From contig JAGNHS010000003.1 in the NCBI GenBank assembly GCA_018001635.1, forward strand, positions 21,675-85,674: 64,000 nucleotides of DNA, given 5' to 3'. The position numbers were made by a program, and so were the translations under genes. Below are positions 1-8,366 of this stretch, piece after piece. Position 1 is the stretch's first letter; the number at the start of each line of letters is the position of its first letter. A model generated the notes under the pieces. The model did no database searches and was not told where the DNA came from. It worked only from the letters and a program-made list of their open reading frames with translations. This DNA comes from Pseudomonadota bacterium. GTDB lineage: Bacteria; Bdellovibrionota; UBA2428.

Positions 1-57
1 GACGGTTGCGGCCTCGTTATAAATAGGAATAATAATGGAGAGTGTGGTTTGGGCCAT
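1..57 (-). CDS. Glycosyltransferase family 2, N-terminal fragment
   Basis: The reverse strand opens with ATG and reads MAQTTLSIIIPIYNEAATV before the window edge. The SIIIPIYNE stretch is the first beta strand and nucleotide-sugar binding loop of GT-A family 2 glycosyltransferases, including the polyprenyl-phosphate mannosyl and glucosyl transferases. Only 19 codons are visible, so the acceptor is unknown. It is divergent from the YfhO-like gene. GT2 enzymes that make polyprenyl-linked sugars commonly sit next to GT-C membrane transferases like those that follow, so a shared envelope glycosylation role is a reasonable inference. No clear Shine-Dalgarno sequence is seen. Confidence 0.7.
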   Translation of the reverse strand, partial: MAQTTLSIIIPIYNEAATV

Positions 58-106
58 GTTGCTAAAAGCTTTTTAGTGGCTTGACCTAAGTCTTTGCAAT
101 CTTAAA

Positions 107-2335
107 GTGAAAAAAGAATTTATGAAAGCTCTTTTACAGAAGCTCCAGTCGGATAGCTTGTCGGGATATTTTTTGACTTCGCTTCTCCTTTGTTTTGTCT
201 TTTTTCCTTATTTCTTTTTGGGGCTGAAAAGTCCCATGATGGCACCTCATTCATGGGCTTTGAGCGATACTGTCGTTTCGCATATGGTCTTTATTCCTGG
301 GTTGAAATCATTCAAATATCAACTTTTTCACAATGGTCAAATTTTATGGAATAATTTGCGCGCCATGGGAATGCCCCTTTTGGCTAATGAAATTCAAGCC
401 GCTCCTTTATTTCCTTTAACCTGGCTTTTTTTATTCTTACCAATCAGCTTATTTTGGAATTTTTTTGTGATTGCGAAGCTTCTTTTAGCTTCAACTTTTG
501 GAATTTACATTGCCAGAAGAAGTTTGGGATTTAATTTTTATACATCCTTATTCTTTGTCTTTAATTTCTGCTTTGGAATGTATGTTTTAAGATACATGAA
601 TCATCCATGGCACAACGCTTTTATTGCGGGGCTGCTTTATTGGATTTTTTTAGACCGACTTAAGCAAGGGTCTCAGTCTATAAAAACTTTTTTAGGATTA
701 AGTTTTTCTGTTTATTGTCTAATTACGGCGGGATTCCCTTCTAATTCAGTCTTGATGGGTTTGCTGGTCACACTCATTGTCGTGGCAGACGGAATATTTA
801 ATAAAACTTTGAAGAAGAATTTTAAATGGATTTTTCTCACATATTTAATGGCTCATTGCGTGGGGCTTTGTTTGGGGTCCTCCCAAGTTTTCTCCCTTCT
901 AGAAACTTTAAAGCAAACAGCTGCCAGCTTTCGAAAGGATATAGGACTTTACCAAGTTAAAAGTCCGATTCTTTTTCTGGGTATGATTTTTCGATTTGCT
1001 AATGGTTTAGCTCCCTTTGAAATTATCCATGTTTTTAGAATATTGCCTATTTTTTTCTTTGTTTCCGCGGCGTTTGTTTTAATTCGTAATCGAATATTAA
1101 ATCATTGGGATAAAATCATGCTTCTTGTTTTAGCTTTTGCGGGATTAAAATATTTTCCAATTCTTCCAATCTTTAACAAGTTTATGGGTTCCTTGCCCAT
1201 ATTGGATCGAACACACTTCACCATTTATGGTTTTTGCTTTTTCATTCTTCCATTTTCATATTTTTCGGCAAGAGGCTTAGGTTTTTGGATCGAAAAAAAA
1301 CTTCATTCTAATATTTTGTATGCTTCATTGGGGATCAATGCCCTACTCATTATTGGGGCGTTCTTTTATGCGCGCCGTGAAGCTTGTGAAATAAATCCAT
1401 TGCGTTTTGCTCTACTCATATTCCCCCTTTTCGCCTTACTTATATATTTATTTAAAGGGCGTTTGTTTTATTCAAAACCGAAGGGCATTTTTCTTTTAAT
1501 AGCGGCCTTTATGCTTGAATTTTTATTCACTCAACCTTCAGGTTTTATAAGTACGAAAGATCCATTTTATAAAGCGAATTTAATTGGCGAAGCCAGCTCT
1601 GAAGATTTATCTCAACAGATTTCATCTGATGAAAAAATAAATTTTAGAATAGAAGAAGCCAATGGGGTCTATTCGGATTCAGGAGTGGCTACGGCAGATG
1701 TGGGTGCGACGGCTATTCTGAGTGAGCGTCAGCAAATATTTCGTAGCTCACTGTTTGAGGTTCCTTGGGAAGGATATTTGCCTTTAGAGAAAGCTAAATT
1801 CTCGTATTCGAATCCACTGCAAGCGACTTCATTATTCTGGGATTCGAAAAAGCAAAAGTTCAATAAAGATTTTAATCATTCGAGAGCCTATTTAGCGGCC
1901 AGCTGCAGGACGGTAGAAAACTTAAAGAGTGCTCAAGAAATTTTTAAGAACGGGTCATTTAAGTTTGGAGACTTAATCATTGAAGTTCCTGATTCGTTTT
2001 GTTCATCGTATCGTTTGAAATCGTTTCAAAATATAAAAATTCTCGAAGATAAGGGAAACTATATTCGTTTTGAGAGCATTTCTGGCCCTGCTTATTTAGT
2101 TCTAAGTGATACACTTTTTCCCGGATGGTATGCGCGCGATAAAATCAGTGGCGACAAGCTTCCCATCTTAGCTGCAAATTTGAATTTTAGAGCTTTAAAA
2201 TTATCTGAAAAAAGACATTATGAAATCGAATATTTTTATGAACCTCTTTGGTTGAAAAAGTCTTTACTTATGTTGCTGTTTGGCTTTTTGCTTCTTGGCG
2301 CTTATTCGATTTTTTTAAAAAGGACTTCAACATGA
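107..2335 (+). CDS. YfhO-like multi-pass membrane protein
   Basis: A 742-residue inner-membrane protein with about a dozen hydrophobic segments between residues 20 and 480, then a soluble region, and a last membrane helix near 715-735. The C-terminal segment contains YLVLSDTLFPGWYA, then a basic stretch and FEPLW-like residues, the arrangement found at the end of YfhO-family proteins, which are GT-C-type glycosyltransferases implicated in decorating cell-wall polymers. The start used is GTG; an in-frame ATG five codons later is an alternative, and neither has a strong ribosome binding site. The stop overlaps the start of the next gene by ATGA, suggesting translational coupling. Its substrate cannot be told from sequence. 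Confidence 0.75.
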   Translation: MKKEFMKALLQKLQSDSLSGYFLTSLLLCFVFFPYFFLGLKSPMMAPHSWALSDTVVSHMVFIPGLKSFKYQLFHNGQILWNNLRAMGMPLLANEIQAAPLFPLTWLFLFLPISLFWNFFVIAKLLLASTFGIYIARRSLGFNFYTSLFFVFNFCFGMYVLRYMNHPWHNAFIAGLLYWIFLDRLKQGSQSIKTFLGLSFSVYCLITAGFPSNSVLMGLLVTLIVVADGIFNKTLKKNFKWIFLTYLMAHCVGLCLGSSQVFSLLETLKQTAASFRKDIGLYQVKSPILFLGMIFRFANGLAPFEIIHVFRILPIFFFVSAAFVLIRNRILNHWDKIMLLVLAFAGLKYFPILPIFNKFMGSLPILDRTHFTIYGFCFFILPFSYFSARGLGFWIEKKLHSNILYASLGINALLIIGAFFYARREACEINPLRFALLIFPLFALLIYLFKGRLFYSKPKGIFLLIAAFMLEFLFTQPSGFISTKDPFYKANLIGEASSEDLSQQISSDEKINFRIEEANGVYSDSGVATADVGATAILSERQQIFRSSLFEVPWEGYLPLEKAKFSYSNPLQATSLFWDSKKQKFNKDFNHSRAYLAASCRTVENLKSAQEIFKNGSFKFGDLIIEVPDSFCSSYRLKSFQNIKILEDKGNYIRFESISGPAYLVLSDTLFPGWYARDKISGDKLPILAANLNFRALKLSEKRHYEIEYFYEPLWLKKSLLMLLFGFLLLGAYSIFLKRTST

Positions 2336-3774
2336 GAAGACGTGAACTTCGTTTATGGATGTGGGCCGTAGCTTTGTTGGCTATTTATTCAACGTTGACT
2401 CTTTTTATAAGTGCCTGGGAGCTGAAGAGCACCATTGATGAAAATATTTATAGAGTGGCAGGGCTTCAATATTTAAAATTTAGAGAGTTTTCAATCAATT
2501 TTGAGCATCCTCCATTTTCTAAATGGTGGGGTGCGAGTCTCCCCTATTTGTTCGGTAAAACTGACAGCGTATTTTGGTATAGAGTTCCTCATATTTTATT
2601 GTTCTTGAGTGTGGGGTTATTGGTTTGTTTCCTTTTGTGGAGGCATGTCTCACCTCTCTCGGGGGTCTTCTGGAGTCTTTTATATTTTCTATGTCCGAAT
2701 ACGAAAGCTATGGCTTCACTTCATGTGAATGATTTTGATGTGGCCGCTTGGTTAATACTAATGGTGGCTATCCTTTATGCTTTTGCTCGAAAGCGCGATC
2801 ATGCCAATGCTCCTATGTTTTTTGCAGGTATATCTTTGGCACTTTCGCTCAATTCTAAATTTACAGGGCTATTTATTTTGCCATTTTTAGGGCTTTGGTT
2901 TTTTCTTATACGAAGAACTCATAAAAATTTGAAAAAGGAATTGGGATTTTTAAGCTTAGGGATTTTCTTGGGTTTTCTTATAAGTTATTTGGGTAATTTT
3001 TCTGAAATTCTTTGGTATGGGAAGGGGATTGATGCTCAAAGATTGCATGATCGAGTGGCGACCCATCCTTCTTCACTCTTTGGAGAAATTCGGAGCACTG
3101 GATTTTGGTATTATTACTTAGTTTGTTTTTTTTCAAAAACACCTTTAATGGTTTTAGTCTTGCTTCCATTTGGACTTTATTCAGGAATAAAGCGCGACAA
3201 AACTATGCTTTGGCTTTGTGCAATTCCTGCACTTTTTTTATTGATTTATTTGTCGCGTTTGAATGTGCAAACGGGCTTAAGATATTTTTTACCAGGAGTT
3301 CTCTTAATTTATTTTATAGCCGCTTGTGGCTTAGCCAAATTTCATCAGGTTTTGGGAAATCAAGGGTCGTGGGTTATCATAGTATTGTTTTCTGGCTTGT
3401 GGATTTTAGATCAAAGAACATTGGCGACTGGTTCCTATCTTAGTTACTTTAATTCTTTAGCCCCCATGCCTACAACTCGAAAATTTACAGATGCCAATAA
3501 TGATTGGGGTCAGGATATTCCTAATCGTTTAAAGAAAGAGCTTCCTTATTTGATAATTCATGTGAACTCATTAAACGAATCTGAACTAAGAACTAAGGAT
3601 TTGCAAAGTCGAATTTATGTTTACGCTGGAGCCAATGATTTGATTGGATTTTGGTCTGTAAGAGCTAAAAAGCTAAATTCTTATGAGGCTAAAAAAATTA
3701 TTGGGGCTTATGAAATATTTGAATTAAGTGTGGCACAGGCTATTGAATTAGCTCAGTCTCCCGCAAGACCTTAG
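2332..3774 (+). CDS. GT39/ArnT-like membrane glycosyltransferase
   Basis: A 480-residue integral membrane protein. It has the features of the dolichyl-phosphate-mannose mannosyltransferase / ArnT superfamily (GT-C): an acidic pair in the first periplasmic loop (IDENIY, residues 35-40), the EHPPF motif about residues 58-62, many membrane helices, and an NDWGQD motif near residue 393, which is typical of GT39 proteins. It would transfer a sugar from a polyprenyl-phosphate carrier on the periplasmic side; the acceptor is unknown. The ATG overlaps the previous stop (ATGA), with AGGA about eight bases upstream. A longer in-frame opening upstream lies inside the preceding gene and is unlikely to be used. 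Confidence 0.75.
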   Translation: MRRRELRLWMWAVALLAIYSTLTLFISAWELKSTIDENIYRVAGLQYLKFREFSINFEHPPFSKWWGASLPYLFGKTDSVFWYRVPHILLFLSVGLLVCFLLWRHVSPLSGVFWSLLYFLCPNTKAMASLHVNDFDVAAWLILMVAILYAFARKRDHANAPMFFAGISLALSLNSKFTGLFILPFLGLWFFLIRRTHKNLKKELGFLSLGIFLGFLISYLGNFSEILWYGKGIDAQRLHDRVATHPSSLFGEIRSTGFWYYYLVCFFSKTPLMVLVLLPFGLYSGIKRDKTMLWLCAIPALFLLIYLSRLNVQTGLRYFLPGVLLIYFIAACGLAKFHQVLGNQGSWVIIVLFSGLWILDQRTLATGSYLSYFNSLAPMPTTRKFTDANNDWGQDIPNRLKKELPYLIIHVNSLNESELRTKDLQSRIYVYAGANDLIGFWSVRAKKLNSYEAKKIIGAYEIFELSVAQAIELAQSPARP

Positions 3775-3800
3775 TGCATATTGATAAAAATCTTGACGAA

Positions 3801-3887
3801 CTATTGTGAAAAGTAACTGATAAAGAATGAGGCCATAACAAATAGAACTATTAACCATGCAAAGTTTGTTTTTTCTTTCATGCTCAT
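3801..3887 (-). CDS. Small single-pass membrane peptide, 28 residues
   Basis: In the gap after the GT39-like gene the reverse strand encodes a 28-residue peptide. It begins MSMKEKTNFAW and continues into a hydrophobic helix (LIVLFVMASFFISYF) before a TAG stop. A GAGGGTG ribosome binding site lies six bases before the ATG, better than those of many larger genes here. The basic N-terminus followed by one membrane helix is typical of bacterial small membrane proteins. No function can be assigned. Confidence 0.5.
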   Translation of the reverse strand: MSMKEKTNFAWLIVLFVMASFFISYFSQ

Positions 3888-4010
3888 AATTCACCCTCAT
3901 GGATTAGGCTTTATTTCTATTCGACCGAACAGCGACAAACTTTAGTTAAAATTGAGTCAATGGCTTAAGTATATTTATCCTTCCTTAGAAAAGGACCGAT
4001 ATTCAATAAG

Positions 4011-4796
4011 ATGGGCTTTATTCGAAAGATAATATTAGTCTTATTTATATCTTTTGCGAACGAAGTCTTTGCCATGAATCCGCTAAAGTATTGTTCGATG
4101 ATTTTGAGCGTAGTTTGGGGAAACTTAGTTAATAAAGATCGTCGATTAACTCGTTTGAAAAGTAAAACTTTTATACAGGCTGGAGTGTGGAAGCTCGAAT
4201 TTGAGTCCGGATTTGTGGGTATATATAAAGTGAAGTCTCGTAAAACAAATCCCTTTTATGAAGTGGCCGCCTATAAACTCAGTCAATTGTCGGGTCTCAA
4301 TGCAGTCCCTGAAACTTTATTTTATAAAGAGGGAGAGGAAATTGGAAGTTTGCAAAAATATGTAGCGCCGAGAAATCGAGGCACTAAAAAACCCGTGCTT
4401 CTCGAAGCTAAGATATTATTTCTTGATTATCTAATGAGAAATGTTGATCGATTAACAGCGGGAATTTCGAATGCCCCTCCAGGATGGCACTCTAGTCAAA
4501 CAAGAATGAGAAATCTTGTGATCGATAAAAATCATCAGCAATGGGCCATTGATTTTGGTTTTTCAAAGCCAGAGCAACTGGTCTTTTCTGTAGAAGATGA
4601 AGATATATGGCTTAGAATTAACGAGCGACCCGATCAAATTTTTCCAGGGAAAAACGTCCTGGAAAATCTTTTAAAATTAAGTGATGACGATTGGGCGAAA
4701 TCGTTTGAAAAAAAATTGAGTCCGGAAGAAATCGCCTCTGTGAGAATGCGTCTTGGGAAAATTGTTGAGTTATTTAAGGCGCGCAGACTTTTTTAA
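4011..4796 (+). CDS. Exported protein with PI3/PI4-kinase-like motifs
   Basis: A 261-residue protein with a probable signal peptide (residues 1-21, cleaved after EVFA). The rest resembles the atypical kinase fold of bacterial PI3/PI4-kinase-like and HipA-like proteins. Lys73 in GIYKVK could bind ATP. YEVAAYKLSQLSGLNAVPET (83-102) fits the N-lobe helix. FLDYLMRNVDRL (137-148) fits the catalytic loop, with Asp146-Arg147 and Asn154. AIDFGF (179-184) is the metal-binding DFG. Substrate could be a protein, a lipid or a small molecule. An exported kinase-like protein is unusual because free ATP is scarce outside the cytoplasm, so action inside another cell is possible. It converges on, and overlaps by 27 bases, the GT87-like gene. 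Confidence 0.55.
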   Translation: MGFIRKIILVLFISFANEVFAMNPLKYCSMILSVVWGNLVNKDRRLTRLKSKTFIQAGVWKLEFESGFVGIYKVKSRKTNPFYEVAAYKLSQLSGLNAVPETLFYKEGEEIGSLQKYVAPRNRGTKKPVLLEAKILFLDYLMRNVDRLTAGISNAPPGWHSSQTRMRNLVIDKNHQQWAIDFGFSKPEQLVFSVEDEDIWLRINERPDQIFPGKNVLENLLKLSDDDWAKSFEKKLSPEEIASVRMRLGKIVELFKARRLF

Positions 4797-5945
4797 GTTT
4801 CTAGTGTCATAAAGATAAAATACAAATAAGAGAAGAACCCCGAGAGCTTTCCCCGAAAATTTTTGTATTTCGACTCGAAGACTTCGCGGGCAGAGGTCGC
4901 CATAGACAAGTGAAATGCTTGCAAAACTTATAAGCAATTTAAATAGAGTGAGTTTTTGAAAAAGTCTCTTTTCATTGATTTTAAGGAAAAAAAACAAAAG
5001 GGGTGCGTAGAGAATATAAGCTGCGCTTTGACTGAGTGGAGAGAATAAGCAGCTAAAGCTTACGCCAGCAGAAAGGGAGTATGCACAAAGTTCTTTGAGA
5101 TTCAGTTTGTCGCGATGGAGTTTTTTTAGCAAAATTGCGAATAAACATAATCCAGCAATAAACCCAATTCCTTGTGCTCCTTTGTAGCTTATTGAATATT
5201 CAAAAAAATATCTCAGGCTTTGAAAGAGGTGTTGAAAGCCAAGCCAGTTATTGTCTCCACCGAGCATAAATTTTTGCATGCTTTCTCCCCAGTCTCGATG
5301 GAGTTCTTGAAGCTCTGGCCAAGAAAAAATAAAGAGCGGAAAGGCAAAGCTGAATGCTAGAGCGAGCAGGAACATGAGTGCTGGGGCTGCGCTTTTCTTT
5401 TTAAAGGAATAACTCCACAACCAAAGTAAAGTTGCGGGCAGAGTTAAAAATTTCCAATTAGCTATAAGTCCGAGCATAAAGGACCAAAAAAGAACTTTCT
5501 CACCTCTAAGCATGGCTCCTACGGCCAGCATAAGAATTCCAATGAGGGCTAATTCGAGCCTAGTGTTGAGTATGGCACCTACAATTTCAGAAAATATAAG
5601 GGCTAAAAAGATTGCCCGAGCCTCGATGTTTAATTGGAAAGAATCGGCTAGGGATCGAAATCCTAGATAAAAGAGGATTATTGAGAGAATCATATAGAGC
5701 GCAAGACCTAGAGCATGAGGGAAGAATGCAAAAAGACTAAAGAAGCTGAGCCCGCAAAAGGGTGAGTAGAGATAATAGGCGGAGGGATAGAGGATTCCGT
5801 AGGGGTTTTTAGCGCTCCAAAGTATTTTGGCCGACTCACTGAAGATTAAATAGTGTCCGGATTCACCGCGCCAAAGAAGTTGAGTAAGCGTGACCACGCA
5901 AGCGATGAAAAAAATCCAAGGTGCAACGCGCGTAAGTGCTCGCAT
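4770..5945 (-). CDS. GT87-like (DUF2029) polytopic glycosyltransferase
   Basis: A membrane protein of about 391 residues with roughly ten hydrophobic helices. Soon after the first helix is an acidic loop followed by KNPYGILYPSAYYLYSP, which matches the pattern of GT87 enzymes (DUF2029), polyprenyl-phosphomannose-dependent mannosyltransferases. The start used gives MRALTR before the first helix. An ATG at 5990 adds 15 residues and would overlap the prs start in a shared CATG, which is less likely. Neither has an obvious ribosome binding site. It probably belongs with the other envelope glycosyltransferases upstream, though on the opposite strand. Confidence 0.6.
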   Translation of the reverse strand: MRALTRVAPWIFFIACVVTLTQLLWRGESGHYLIFSESAKILWSAKNPYGILYPSAYYLYSPFCGLSFFSLFAFFPHALGLALYMILSIILFYLGFRSLADSFQLNIEARAIFLALIFSEIVGAILNTRLELALIGILMLAVGAMLRGEKVLFWSFMLGLIANWKFLTLPATLLWLWSYSFKKKSAAPALMFLLALAFSFAFPLFIFSWPELQELHRDWGESMQKFMLGGDNNWLGFQHLFQSLRYFFEYSISYKGAQGIGFIAGLCLFAILLKKLHRDKLNLKELCAYSLSAGVSFSCLFSPLSQSAAYILYAPLLFFFLKINEKRLFQKLTLFKLLISFASISLVYGDLCPRSLRVEIQKFSGKALGVLLLFVFYLYDTRNLKKSARLK

Positions 5946-5988
5946 ATATAGACAGCATAAGTCGCTCAGAGTAATTCTATCAATAAGC

Positions 5989-6963
5989 ATGTCAGAAGAG
6001 AGTCATATTCACCTTATTGAAAGGCCCTATAAAATTTTTTGCGGGACTTCTAATCGGGCTCTCGGCGAAAAAGTGGCTCAACATCTCAATATCGAGTTGG
6101 GCCAGTGTTTAATATCTCGTTTTTCTGATGGCGAAATCCGCGCTGAAATTCAAGAAAACGTTCGCGGTCGTGATATTTATGTCATTCAAAGCACCTGTGC
6201 TCCTGCGAATGACAATTTAATGGAACTTTTGGTTTTGGGTGATGCGCTTAAAAGAGCTTCTGTCAGAAGCATTTGTGCAGTCACTCCTTATTATGGTTAT
6301 GCGCGACAGGATCGTAAAGTGGCTCCTCGAACACCTATTAGTGCGCGATTGGTAGCCGATCTCATCACAACAGCAGGTTATTCGAGATTGATTTCAGTCG
6401 ATTTACACTCTGGACAGATTCAAGGATTTTTCAATTTTCCTGTAGATCACCTTTTTACAATGTCGGTTCTCTTTCCTCATCTTCACGAGGCCTATGTGAA
6501 TGAGCCCATTACAGTCGTCAGCCCCGATGCTGGAGGAACTGAAAGAGCTCGAATTATGGCCAAATTGCTTAAATCTCCCCTGGCTATTGTCGATAAAAGA
6601 CGTTTGGCTCCTAATGAAGCTAAGGCCCTTAATTTGATTGGTGATGTGGATGGGCGAGTAGCCATTATACTGGATGACATCATTGATACCGGCGGAACCT
6701 TGGTTAAAGCTGCGCAATTATTAAAGGAAAAGGGCGCTACAAAGGTTGTGGCCTGTGCCACCCATGGTGTTTTTTCGGGTTTAGCCCTCGAACATATGTC
6801 TCAGGCCGCTTTTGACCAAATTTTTATTACTGACACGATACCCTTGAATGATGGCTTCAAAAGGCTTAATAACCTTAGGGTTATTAGCGTCGGACCCCTG
6901 ATCGCGGAAACCATTGCACGAATTCAACGCAACGATTCCGTGAGTGCGCTCTTAGAGCAATAA
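5989..6963 (+). CDS. prs: Ribose-phosphate pyrophosphokinase
   Basis: Makes PRPP from ribose 5-phosphate and ATP for nucleotide, histidine and NAD synthesis; cytoplasmic. Full-length at 324 residues. The sequence has the IFCGTSNRALGEKVA opening, the RQDRKVAPRTPISARLVADL ATP and substrate loop, PDAGGTERA, and the PRPP-binding loop IILDDIIDTGGT. The start used gives a 13-residue extension before the conserved YKIF. The opening extends further upstream, but inside the divergent gene. It is followed closely by rplY and pth; the prs-rplY-pth order is a recurrent bacterial arrangement that supports all three calls. Confidence 0.97.
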   Translation: MSEESHIHLIERPYKIFCGTSNRALGEKVAQHLNIELGQCLISRFSDGEIRAEIQENVRGRDIYVIQSTCAPANDNLMELLVLGDALKRASVRSICAVTPYYGYARQDRKVAPRTPISARLVADLITTAGYSRLISVDLHSGQIQGFFNFPVDHLFTMSVLFPHLHEAYVNEPITVVSPDAGGTERARIMAKLLKSPLAIVDKRRLAPNEAKALNLIGDVDGRVAIILDDIIDTGGTLVKAAQLLKEKGATKVVACATHGVFSGLALEHMSQAAFDQIFITDTIPLNDGFKRLNNLRVISVGPLIAETIARIQRNDSVSALLEQ

Positions 6964-7008
6964 TGCAGAGCTCATAGGCCGGCTTAATTAACTTTTTGGA
7001 GATTGGAA

Positions 7009-7758
7009 ATGGAAACGAATCAAGAACTCAAGTTGGAAGTTTATCCCCGTGAAAAAACTGGTCGAAGCGCGTCTTTTCGCGTTCGTACTGCAGGACGAGT
7101 TCCTGCGGTCATTTACGGAGCGGGATTATCAAAAGATGGAAAAGCACTTCCAGTGTCTTTAAGTCTTCCGAATTTCAAAAAACTTTATACTTTAAAAGGT
7201 AAAAGTACTTTGCTTTCACTCGAACCCAAAGAAGGTGCGCCTTCTGATCTTTCTCAAAAGAAAGTTCTTTTTAAAGAAGTGCAAACGCATCCTTTAAAAA
7301 ATACAGTCGTTCACGTTGATATTCACGAATTAGATTTGAAGAAACCTATTCGTATTGTTGTGCCATTAACTTTTGTTGGTAAAGCAAAAGGTCTTGCTGA
7401 GGGTGGCATTATGTCTATCATCACTCGTCAGGTTGAGATTAAAGCTCTTCCTCAAGATATTCCAAATCACATTGACGTCGACGTTTCTGACGTTGGATTA
7501 AACGATTCCTTGAACGTGGATGATCTCGTTAAGAAAATGGGAACCACTAAATATGAATTTATTTACGAGCATTCATTTGTGCTTGTGTCTGTGAATCCTC
7601 CTGAAGAAGAAAAAGTGGCTGAAGTTACTGCTGAAGCGGCTACTGCGGAAGGTGCAGCAGCTGGTGCGGCGGCTCCTGGGGCGGCAGCAGCTCCTGCGGC
7701 AGCGGGCGCGGCAGCTCCTGCAGCGGCGGGCGATAAAGGCGCAGCTAAGAAGAAGTAA
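7009..7758 (+). CDS. rplY: Ribosomal protein bL25, CTC form
   Basis: A 249-residue general stress protein CTC-type bL25, which binds 5S rRNA in the large subunit. The N-terminal domain has the REKTGRSASFRVRTAGRVPA signature, where R and P contact 5S rRNA and the chain crosses into the barrel. The second domain (about 95-190) has HVDIHELDLKKPI and the DVSDVGLNDSLNVDDL segment. The last 40 residues are an Ala/Pro/Gly-rich tail ending in lysines, coded by GC-rich repeats and probably disordered. GGAG seven bases upstream selects this ATG over a TTG two codons earlier. The stop overlaps the pth start (TAATG). Confidence 0.95.
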   Translation: METNQELKLEVYPREKTGRSASFRVRTAGRVPAVIYGAGLSKDGKALPVSLSLPNFKKLYTLKGKSTLLSLEPKEGAPSDLSQKKVLFKEVQTHPLKNTVVHVDIHELDLKKPIRIVVPLTFVGKAKGLAEGGIMSIITRQVEIKALPQDIPNHIDVDVSDVGLNDSLNVDDLVKKMGTTKYEFIYEHSFVLVSVNPPEEEKVAEVTAEAATAEGAAAGAAAPGAAAAPAAAGAAAPAAAGDKGAAKKK

Positions 7759-8366
7759 TGTCTTACGATGCCCTGATTGTGGCATTGGGAAATCCAGGTC
7801 CACGGTATTTAAAAACCCGCCACAACGCGGGTTTTATGCTTGGCGATTTGCTTGCGCTTAATTGGAATCAAAAATTTCAACATAAAAGCGCGCTGAAAGC
7901 CGATGTTGTTGAATACAGCAAAGACGATAAAAAAATTCTATTAATGAAGCCTCAAACTTTTATGAATTTATCAGGTAAAAGTTTGACTTCCTTATTTGAA
8001 AAAAACAAAGAACTTCGCGACTGCCCTATTATTGCTCTTCATGATGAGAGTGATTTTCCTTTTGGTCGAATCAAAGTGAAAATGGGTGGTTCCGATGCTG
8101 GTCACAATGGACTTAAAAGCATTCGTGAAACTTTAGGGCACGGTGAGTTTTATAGAGTTCGGCTTGGGGTGGGACGACCCCCTCGTGGTGGGGAGCAAGA
8201 TTTAGCTTCCTATGTCTTGGAAAGTTTCAATTCAAAAGAAAATGATAAATTAATCGATATGCTCAATGTGGGCGTTGATGTGGTAGAAGCGCTGCTTTGG
8301 AAAGATTTGGCTAAGGCTCAGGCTTTAGCGTCTCAATCTAAGAATGAAGAAGAGGAAATAAAATAA
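7758..8366 (+). CDS. pth: Peptidyl-tRNA hydrolase
   Basis: Releases tRNA from peptidyl-tRNA dropped by ribosomes; cytoplasmic. Signatures: ALGNPGPRYLKTRHNAGFM with the catalytic His in TRHN, MKPQTFMNLSGKS, HDESDFPFGRIKVKMGGSD and AGHNGLKSI. The usual Asp-Glu-Leu-Asp of the third motif reads DESD. Length (202 residues) is normal with a short acidic C-terminal extension. Its ATG shares the A of the rplY stop codon, so the two are probably translationally coupled, and ychF follows with no gap. Confidence 0.96.
   Translation: MSYDALIVALGNPGPRYLKTRHNAGFMLGDLLALNWNQKFQHKSALKADVVEYSKDDKKILLMKPQTFMNLSGKSLTSLFEKNKELRDCPIIALHDESDFPFGRIKVKMGGSDAGHNGLKSIRETLGHGEFYRVRLGVGRPPRGGEQDLASYVLESFNSKENDKLIDMLNVGVDVVEALLWKDLAKAQALASQSKNEEEEIK

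Noticed and set aside
7573..7803. Arg/Cys-rich antisense frame at the end of rplY
   Set aside because: It is a by-product of the Ala/Pro/Gly-rich repeats in the bL25 tail.
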